A stretch of 10,775 bases of DNA from an uncultured Altererythrobacter sp. (GTDB lineage: Bacteria; Pseudomonadota; Alphaproteobacteria; Sphingomonadales; Sphingomonadaceae): contig CALFEA010000241.1 of assembly GCA_937950385.1 (NCBI GenBank), positions 1 to 10,775 on the forward strand. Reading direction: 5' to 3'. The position numbers and the translations under genes were made by a program. This document shows positions 6,419 through 10,775 of this stretch, one piece after another. The notes under the pieces are model-generated. The model saw nothing but the letters and a program-made list of their open reading frames with translations. It was not told where the DNA came from and ran no database searches. The first letter of the stretch is position 1. Each line of letters starts with the position of its first letter.

Positions 6419-7726
6419 ATGCGCGGTAATGATCTGCCCAAAGTTTGCGTTGTTGGTCTTGGCTATATCGGTCTGCCCACCGCCGCAGTGATTGCTCGCT
6501 CAGGCATGCAAGTGCACGGCGTTGATGTAACGCAAAGCGTGGTCGATACGATCAATCGCGGCGAGATTCATATCGAAGAAGTGGATCTGGATGGCCTCGT
6601 CCAAGGCGTGGTTCAGCGCGGCCTGCTCAAAGCCTCGACCACAGTTGCACCGGCGGATGTGTTTGTGATCGCCGTGCCAACGCCCTTCTCCAAAGACGGC
6701 AGCCATGCGCCTGATATCTCTTATGTATTGGCGGCGGCTGAGAATGTTGCCGAGGTTTTGAAAGTCGGCGATACCATCATTTTGGAATCAACCTCGCCTG
6801 TCAGCACCACTGAACAAATGCGCGATATGATTGCGGCCAAGCGTCCTGATCTGCGTATGCCTGGTCTGTGTGATGGCACGCCCGATGTGGCGATTGCTTA
6901 TTGCCCAGAGCGCGTTTTGCCGGGCAAAATCCTCGAAGAGCTGACCAATAATGACCGTTCTATCGGCGGAATTACGCCGCGTTGTGCGCGTAAGGCTTTG
7001 TCATTTTACAAGCGTTTCGTGCGCGGAACCTGTGTCACCACTGATGCGCGGTCTGCTGAAATGACTAAGCTGGTTGAGAATGCCTACCGCGATGTGAACA
7101 TTGCTTTTGCCAATGAACTTTCGGTGATTTCGGACGCAATGGACTTGGATGTTTGGGAAGTTATCAAGCTCGCCAATCGCCATCCGCGCGTGAATATTCT
7201 CACCCCTGGCCCCGGTGTTGGCGGACATTGTATCGCGGTTGATCCGTGGTTTATTGTCCATGGCGCACCGAATGAAAGCCCGCTGATCCGCACCGCTCGC
7301 GGCGTGAATGATGGCAAAATCCATCATGTTATCGCGCGGGCCCAAGCTTTGGTGGAAGCCAATCCCAAGGCGAAAATCGCCTGTCTTGGCCTTGCCTTTA
7401 AAGCCAATATTGATGATTTGCGCGAAAGCCCAGCCCGCATGGTTGCGGCCACTTTGGCCCGCGAATATGGCGAGCGTGTGCAAGTGGTTGAGCCCTATAT
7501 CCCTGAATTGCCAGCTGAATTCACTGGCACAGGTGCAGGCCATGTCGACATCGATACCGCATTGGAAGAATGCGATATTATGATCGTTCTGGTGGATCAC
7601 GACATCTTTAAGTCGGTCCCGCTGGAAGAGCGCGCAGCCAAGCATGTCTATGACACGCGCGGCATTTGGCCGGATCAGCCTTCGCATCAGCCCGCACAGC
7701 CAGTGGAATTGCGCAAGGCAGGCTAG
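6419..7726 (+). CDS. wecC: UDP-N-acetyl-D-mannosamine dehydrogenase
   Basis: Cytoplasmic NAD-dependent enzyme that oxidises UDP-ManNAc to UDP-ManNAcA, directly using the WecB product. The 435-residue protein begins with the Rossmann motif VVGLGYIGLPTAA (from about residue 11). It continues with TINRGEIHI, AVPTPF, HAPDISYV, ILESTSPVSTTEQM, AYCPERVLPG, AEMTKLVENAYRDVNIAFAN, LANRHPRVNILTPGPG and the catalytic cysteine 271 in GVGGHCIAVDPWFIV, then GLAFKANIDDLRESPA in the UDP-binding part. These match Escherichia coli WecC almost block for block, and TPGPGVGGHC and RHPRVNI separate it from the TviB/WbpO branch. A Pro/Gln-containing tail of about 17 residues follows the usual end (DTRGIW). ATG 6419 is chosen because AGGGAAG lies 7 bp upstream; a TTG directly before it is less likely. 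Confidence 0.96.
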   Translation: MRGNDLPKVCVVGLGYIGLPTAAVIARSGMQVHGVDVTQSVVDTINRGEIHIEEVDLDGLVQGVVQRGLLKASTTVAPADVFVIAVPTPFSKDGSHAPDISYVLAAAENVAEVLKVGDTIILESTSPVSTTEQMRDMIAAKRPDLRMPGLCDGTPDVAIAYCPERVLPGKILEELTNNDRSIGGITPRCARKALSFYKRFVRGTCVTTDARSAEMTKLVENAYRDVNIAFANELSVISDAMDLDVWEVIKLANRHPRVNILTPGPGVGGHCIAVDPWFIVHGAPNESPLIRTARGVNDGKIHHVIARAQALVEANPKAKIACLGLAFKANIDDLRESPARMVAATLAREYGERVQVVEPYIPELPAEFTGTGAGHVDIDTALEECDIMIVLVDHDIFKSVPLEERAAKHVYDTRGIWPDQPSHQPAQPVELRKAG

Positions 7727-7737
7727 GGCGCGCCTGC
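7718..7737 (+). terminator. Weak hairpin at the wecC stop codon
   Basis: GCAGGC (7718-7723) and GCCTGC (7732-7737) form a 6-bp stem whose 8-base loop includes the wecC stop TAG. GGCGCGCC (7727-7734) is an overlapping palindrome. There is no T-tract, so a terminator role is only a guess from position at the end of the operon. Confidence 0.25.
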
Positions 7738-7750
7738 GTCAATAAGATGC

Positions 7751-7780
7751 CGAGGCCAGATGAGGCCAAACAAGGCCAAA
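7751..7780 (+). repeat. Three tandem copies of a 10-bp unit, consensus YRAGGCCARA
   Basis: CGAGGCCAGA, TGAGGCCAAA and CAAGGCCAAA follow one another without a gap in the 123-bp space between the ends of wecC and fabI. The AGGCCA core is invariant. It lies outside both genes, at the junction between the polysaccharide locus and the fabI operon. The rest of the gap (7781-7849) shows no recognisable signal and no clear terminator for fabI. Confidence 0.75.
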
Positions 7781-7849
7781 GCCGAGATGGGCTGAGATCA
7801 CCGTGCTACAACGGCTGACCTCTGCGTCATTTGGCCAGACAAATTGCCT

Positions 7850-8689
7850 CTATTGGACAAGCCCAATATCAGGCGCATCTTCCTGCTTCATGCCCACAAC
7901 ATGATAGCCTGCATCGACATGATGGACTTCGCCAGTCACCCCTGATGACAAGTCAGACAGGAAGTACAATCCTGATCCGCCGACATCGTCAATCGAGACA
8001 TTGCGGCGCAAAGGCGAGTTCAATTCGTTCCATTTGAGGATGTAGCGGAAATCGCCAATGCCGCTGGCGGCCAAGGTCTTAATCGGCCCGGCTGAAATCG
8101 CATTAACGCGAATGTTTTTCGGACCCAAATCATTGGCGAGATAGCGCACGCTGGTCTCCAGCGCGGCCTTGGCAACGCCCATCACATTGTAATGCGGCAT
8201 GACTTTTTCCGCGCCATAATAAGTGAGGGTGACGATCGAGCCGCCGCCGCTGATGCTGCCATCCTCGTTTTCAACGACCGGCGGCATCATTTCAGACGCG
8301 CGTTTTGCCACCGCTACCAGTGAATAGGCTGAGATATTCATCGTCATCAGGAAATTATCGAGGCTTGTGTCGAGATATTTCCCGCGCAGCTCATTCTTGT
8401 CGGAATAGCCGATTGCATGGACGACAAAATCAATGGTGTCCCAGCGCTGTTTCAGCGTATCAAAGGCCGCGTCCAGCGCATCCATATCCGACACATCGCA
8501 TTCGAGCAGAAAATCCGAACCCAGCTCAGCGGCAAGGGGTTTTACGCGCTTGGCCAAAGCCTCGCCCTGATAGGAAAACGCCAGCTCAGCGCCCTGTGCG
8601 GCCAACTGCTTGGCAATGCCCCAAGCCAGTGATTTGTTGTTCGCAAGGCCCATAATCAGGCCGCGTTTTCCCTGCATCAAACCGCTCAT
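7850..8689 (-). CDS. fabI: Enoyl-[acyl-carrier-protein] reductase (NADH), FabI
   Basis: Last reductive step of each fatty-acid elongation cycle: reduces trans-2-enoyl-ACP to acyl-ACP in the cytoplasm. The 279-residue protein is a short-chain dehydrogenase of the FabI type. It has the divergent nucleotide-binding motif GLANNKSLAWGIA (14-26), CDVSD (64-68), HAIGYSDKNELRG (91-103), LTYYGAEKVMPHYNVMGVAK with catalytic Tyr167 and Lys174 (Y-x6-K), and NAISAGPIKTLAASGI (196-211). It is longer than the 262-residue Escherichia coli enzyme, partly from a Gly/acidic insert around 137-150 (PPVVENEDGSISGGG) just before the strand leading to the active site, and partly from a longer C-terminus (EDAPDIGLVQ). 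ATG 8689 is well supported by a ribosome binding site inside the upstream gene. It is the last gene of the dnaJ-like/yihY/fabI operon. Confidence 0.97.
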   Translation of the reverse strand: MSGLMQGKRGLIMGLANNKSLAWGIAKQLAAQGAELAFSYQGEALAKRVKPLAAELGSDFLLECDVSDMDALDAAFDTLKQRWDTIDFVVHAIGYSDKNELRGKYLDTSLDNFLMTMNISAYSLVAVAKRASEMMPPVVENEDGSISGGGSIVTLTYYGAEKVMPHYNVMGVAKAALETSVRYLANDLGPKNIRVNAISAGPIKTLAASGIGDFRYILKWNELNSPLRRNVSIDDVGGSGLYFLSDLSSGVTGEVHHVDAGYHVVGMKQEDAPDIGLVQ

Positions 8690-9561
8690 GTAGCGTGCTC
8701 CTCATCCGTGTTCTTGTCGTCTTCGCCGATTTGCGCCAGCGAAGCATTTAATTCTGCGCCCATAACCAGTCCCAGCCCCACGAGCCAGAAAAAGAATAGC
8801 ACAACCATGATCCCTGCAAGGCTGCCATAGATCAAATCATAAGTGATCGCGCGGTTGATAATGGGAGGCAAAGCGCTGGTCACGGCTAACCACCAAAGGC
8901 TTGTGGCCAAGGCGCCGGGCCATTTGGGATAATTGCGCGCGCGATACTGGCCCGGTGTCAGCATCAAGAAAAGCAAATAAAGCGAGATCGCCAGACTGAT
9001 CGCGGGCACTGCGCGCGACAATTGCAAGCTGGATACTGTGTCGGCCAATTGCGGGGCCCAATTGCCAATAAATTGCTGGGCTGTGCCGATAGCAACTTGC
9101 GCAAACAAAGACCCAATCATCAGCAAAATGGCAAGCAGGCTCATGCCGATACTCACCAAACGCGACAACCAAAAGGCTGTGCTGGCAGTCGTATCATAGG
9201 CGCGGCGCAAAACATCGCGGATGGATTCGATTAGGCCTGAAATTGTCCATAGACCCACCGCAGCTCCCATCCATAAGAGCAATCCAGAGCTTGCTTGCAT
9301 GGTGTTGCGGGCAACTGGCTCAATAATCGCGGCGACATTGGGCGGAGTTGCGCCCAAAACGGCATCAATCATTTCCATTTGATCGACACTATCGCCCACC
9401 AAAGGAAATAGGACCGCTCCCAAAATGAAAAACGGAAAGATTGCCAGCATCGATAAATAGGCCAAATTGCCCGCGTGGATAAACCCATCATCCCATGTTC
9501 GCACGGCTGTGCGCCGGGCAATCGCCAAGCCGCGTGATGTGTGATGCGGGCTGATTGGCAT
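8686..9561 (-). CDS. YihY/BrkB family inner-membrane protein
   Basis: Integral membrane protein of 291 residues. Hydrophobic segments lie near 33-55, 91-113, 135-159, 184-202, 213-232 and 244-266, the six-helix pattern of the YihY/virulence factor BrkB family. Family-like stretches are NLAYLSMLAIFPFF (32-45), LWTISGLIESIRDVLRRAY (104-122) and YGSLAGIMVVLFFFWL followed by GAELNA (245-273). Older databases label the family 'ribonuclease BN', now known to be a misassignment; the molecular function is unsettled. The C-terminus is acidic and cytoplasmic-looking (EDDKNTDEE). Its TGA overlaps the fabI ATG by 4 bp (ATGA), which points to translational coupling. ATG 9561 follows the chaperone gene by 51 bp and has only a weak upstream AAAGG. 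Confidence 0.92.
   Translation of the reverse strand: MPISPHHTSRGLAIARRTAVRTWDDGFIHAGNLAYLSMLAIFPFFILGAVLFPLVGDSVDQMEMIDAVLGATPPNVAAIIEPVARNTMQASSGLLLWMGAAVGLWTISGLIESIRDVLRRAYDTTASTAFWLSRLVSIGMSLLAILLMIGSLFAQVAIGTAQQFIGNWAPQLADTVSSLQLSRAVPAISLAISLYLLFLMLTPGQYRARNYPKWPGALATSLWWLAVTSALPPIINRAITYDLIYGSLAGIMVVLFFFWLVGLGLVMGAELNASLAQIGEDDKNTDEEHAT
8698..8703 (-). promoter_or_regulatory. fabI: Ribosome binding site of fabI
   Basis: GAGGAG on the minus strand lies 8 bp upstream of the fabI ATG, inside the last codons of the yihY-like gene. It fixes the fabI start at 8689 and supports joint translation with the overlapping upstream gene. Confidence 0.8.
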
Positions 9562-9612
9562 AGGTTAGAGGCGGCCTTTCGGGTTCAAACTGCCACTCTT
9601 AATCCGCTGCGC

Positions 9613-10563
9613 TCAAAAGCCAAACTTTGCGCGCGGATTACTGTCGTCGTTCCACCCGTCAAGCCGCTTGATAAGCTCTGCGCTATCCTCTGGCATTTGC
9701 ACCTCAAGCGTGACCAGCTGATCGCCATGTGTGCCGGTCTTGTTGCTGAAACCTTTGCCTTTGAGGCGCATCACAGTGCCGCCATTAGTGCCCGGTTTGA
9801 TCGTCAGCATAACGGGGCCGGTGGCGGTTGGGCATTTGACCTTTGCGCCGTGCAAAGCTTCATCAATTGTGATCGGGAGGTCGAGGCGAATATGGTCGCC
9901 ATCGCGCCGGAAAAACGGGTGGGCATCCACCTCAATCATTACTAGCCCGTCACCTTTTCCGCCTGGCCCATCATGGCCCTTGCCTTTCAGGCGCATCTGC
10001 GTGCCATCCTCGACGCCGGCAGGCAATTTGAGCGAAATGGTCTTACCATCCGCCATGGTGATGCGCTGATCTGTGCGGGTTGCGGCATCCACAAAGGGCA
10101 CGGCTAAGCGGTAATGAATATCTGCGCCCTTTTGCGGAGGAGGCCGCCGGGTTTGACCGCCAAATCCGCCGGAACCTCGCGCTGCGCCGCCGCCAAATAG
10201 ACCTTCGAATAAGTCGCCGAGATCCATATCACCGGCCTGTCCGCCGGGCTGACCCTGCGGACCTCTCGGGCGTCCACCACCAAATCCGCCGCCACCGAAG
10301 CCGCCACCAGCGAAACCACCGCCGCCAAAAGGATTGGTTGGATTGCCCTCTGCGTCCACTTCTCCGCGATCAAATGCAGCGCGTTTTGCGCTATCGGACA
10401 GCAAATCATAGGCGTTGGTGACAAGGCTAAAGCGTTCCGCCGCCTTGGGATTGTCCTGATTGCGGTCGGGATGCAGCTGTTTGGCTAGCTTGCGATAGGC
10501 GCTTTTGATCTCTTTTTCAGAGGCTGTGCGCGCTACGCCAAGGGTTTTATACGGGTCCGGCAT
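9613..10563 (-). CDS. DnaJ-family co-chaperone without zinc finger (CbpA/type II-like)
   Basis: Cytoplasmic J-domain protein, expected to pass unfolded clients to DnaK and stimulate its ATPase. The 316-residue product has a J domain at 1-66 (PYKTLGVARTASEKEIKSAYRKLAKQ, HPD at 31-33, AYDLLSD). A Gly/Phe-rich linker at 79-137 with GGGF repeats follows, then two C-terminal beta-domains (about 147-217 and 218-293) with LPAGVEDGTQMRLKGKG and IKPGTNGGTVMRLKGKG. The CxxCxGxG zinc-finger repeats of true DnaJ are absent, so it resembles CbpA or the 'DnaJ C-terminal domain' proteins. Length is normal for that group. It is the first gene of the minus-strand operon with the yihY-like gene and fabI; the 51-bp gap between it and the next gene shows no clear terminator. 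ATG 10563 begins the J domain correctly, though no strong Shine-Dalgarno precedes it. Confidence 0.93.
   Translation of the reverse strand: MPDPYKTLGVARTASEKEIKSAYRKLAKQLHPDRNQDNPKAAERFSLVTNAYDLLSDSAKRAAFDRGEVDAEGNPTNPFGGGGFAGGGFGGGGFGGGRPRGPQGQPGGQAGDMDLGDLFEGLFGGGAARGSGGFGGQTRRPPPQKGADIHYRLAVPFVDAATRTDQRITMADGKTISLKLPAGVEDGTQMRLKGKGHDGPGGKGDGLVMIEVDAHPFFRRDGDHIRLDLPITIDEALHGAKVKCPTATGPVMLTIKPGTNGGTVMRLKGKGFSNKTGTHGDQLVTLEVQMPEDSAELIKRLDGWNDDSNPRAKFGF
10270..10329 (-). repeat. Gly/Phe-coding tandem repeat in the J-domain protein linker
   Basis: This stretch encodes residues 79-98, a run of GGGF/GGGG units with occasional Ala. It gives a low-complexity, G+C-rich CCGCCACC-like pattern on the plus strand. 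Such a linker is expected in DnaJ-family proteins; repeat number may vary between strains. Confidence 0.8.
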
Positions 10564-10775
10564 GGCCGCTAGCTAAGTGTTACAATGGCTTGGTGCAAGC
10601 ACTGTGTATTCGGTGATGAGCCCAAGCCATTGGTCACGGCGAGGCGGTGAACCGCTTGAAATGTCCAAAACCGTGGCTTTTGCGTGACGGTATGCTGCAA
10701 TGCGGCGAGAATGCTCAAGTAAAGCATTGAATGAATCGACTGTATCGGCTTATGAGAGCTTTATTGTTATAAAAA
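10564..10775. promoter_or_regulatory. Upstream region of the chaperone operon with an 11-bp inverted repeat
   Basis: No gene is visible here. CAATGGCTTGG (10583-10593) and CCAAGCCATTG (10622-10632) are perfect inverted copies 28 bp apart, just upstream of the chaperone gene. A smaller hairpin GCTTG-GTG-CAAGC (10588-10600) overlaps the first arm, and GCGGT-GA-ACCGC lies at 10644-10655. On the minus strand TTGCAC followed after 17 bp by TAGCTA could be a promoter, but it would leave almost no leader. On the plus strand TTGAAT (10727-10732) and TTATGA (10750-10755) have 17-bp spacing and could drive a gene beyond the window. All promoter readings are weak. Confidence 0.4.

Noticed and set aside
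7001..7687. 228-codon open frame on the minus strand inside wecC
   Set aside because: It is antisense to the catalytic and UDP-binding part of a clearly conserved wecC. The translation is rich in His, Cys and Met with no domain pattern, as expected from a shadow frame.
9541..9945. 134-codon plus-strand open frame opposite the chaperone 3' end
   Set aside because: Antisense to the conserved C-terminal beta-domain of the J-domain protein; no independent evidence.
10270..10329. Short regular repeats that might suggest a CRISPR-like or minisatellite array
   Set aside because: They are the codons of the Gly/Phe linker in frame; no spacer structure.
1..10775. Search by eye for tRNA, rRNA, CRISPR arrays, transposase genes or IS ends
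   Set aside because: No cloverleaf-like segment with CCA region, no rRNA-like conserved blocks, no repeat-spacer pattern and no transposase-like protein were seen. Small non-coding RNAs cannot be excluded by reading.

Overview
The window looks like a chromosomal piece of an alphaproteobacterium, most likely Sphingomonadales (Erythrobacter-like). This placement is inferred from protein style and from recalled gene order, not from a search. The left two thirds (1 to about 7726) is part of a capsule or exopolysaccharide locus. The right third (7850-10563) is a housekeeping operon that reads towards it.

Layout. (i) 1-3504, plus strand: the last 47 codons of what looks like an outer-membrane polysaccharide export protein; a full-length polysaccharide co-polymerase fused to a bacterial tyrosine kinase (Wzc/CapB type); and a one-membrane-segment envelope protein with a helical-repeat middle and a beta-rich C-terminus. 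The spacing (7 and 11 bp) suggests one transcript. (ii) 3550-4824, minus strand: a TviB/WbpO-type UDP-HexNAc 6-dehydrogenase, convergent with the envelope gene. (iii) 5014-6192 and 6419-7726, plus strand: WecB (UDP-GlcNAc 2-epimerase) and WecC (UDP-ManNAc dehydrogenase), separated by a 226-bp spacer rich in repeats and palindromes. (iv) 10563 down to 7850, minus strand: a zinc-finger-less DnaJ-family chaperone, a YihY/BrkB membrane protein and FabI enoyl-ACP reductase. The last two overlap by 4 bp (ATGA).

How the genes fit together. WecB and WecC convert UDP-GlcNAc to UDP-ManNAc and then UDP-ManNAcA. The TviB/WbpO enzyme supplies a second acidic amino sugar (UDP-GlcNAcA or UDP-GalNAcA). The export protein and the co-polymerase/kinase are parts of a Wzx/Wzy-type secretion machine. 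The predicted product is therefore an acidic polysaccharide rich in HexNAc uronic acids. No glycosyltransferase, flippase or polymerase is in the window. FabI serves fatty-acid elongation and is probably unrelated to the polysaccharide.

No gap between genes exceeds 300 bp. The non-coding stretches hold the less expected signals: a shared GGTAAA/TTTACC motif upstream of the sugar genes, a repeat-like block between wecB and wecC, and a triplicated decamer at the boundary of the two regions. I saw no RNA gene, CRISPR array, insertion sequence or clearly new system.
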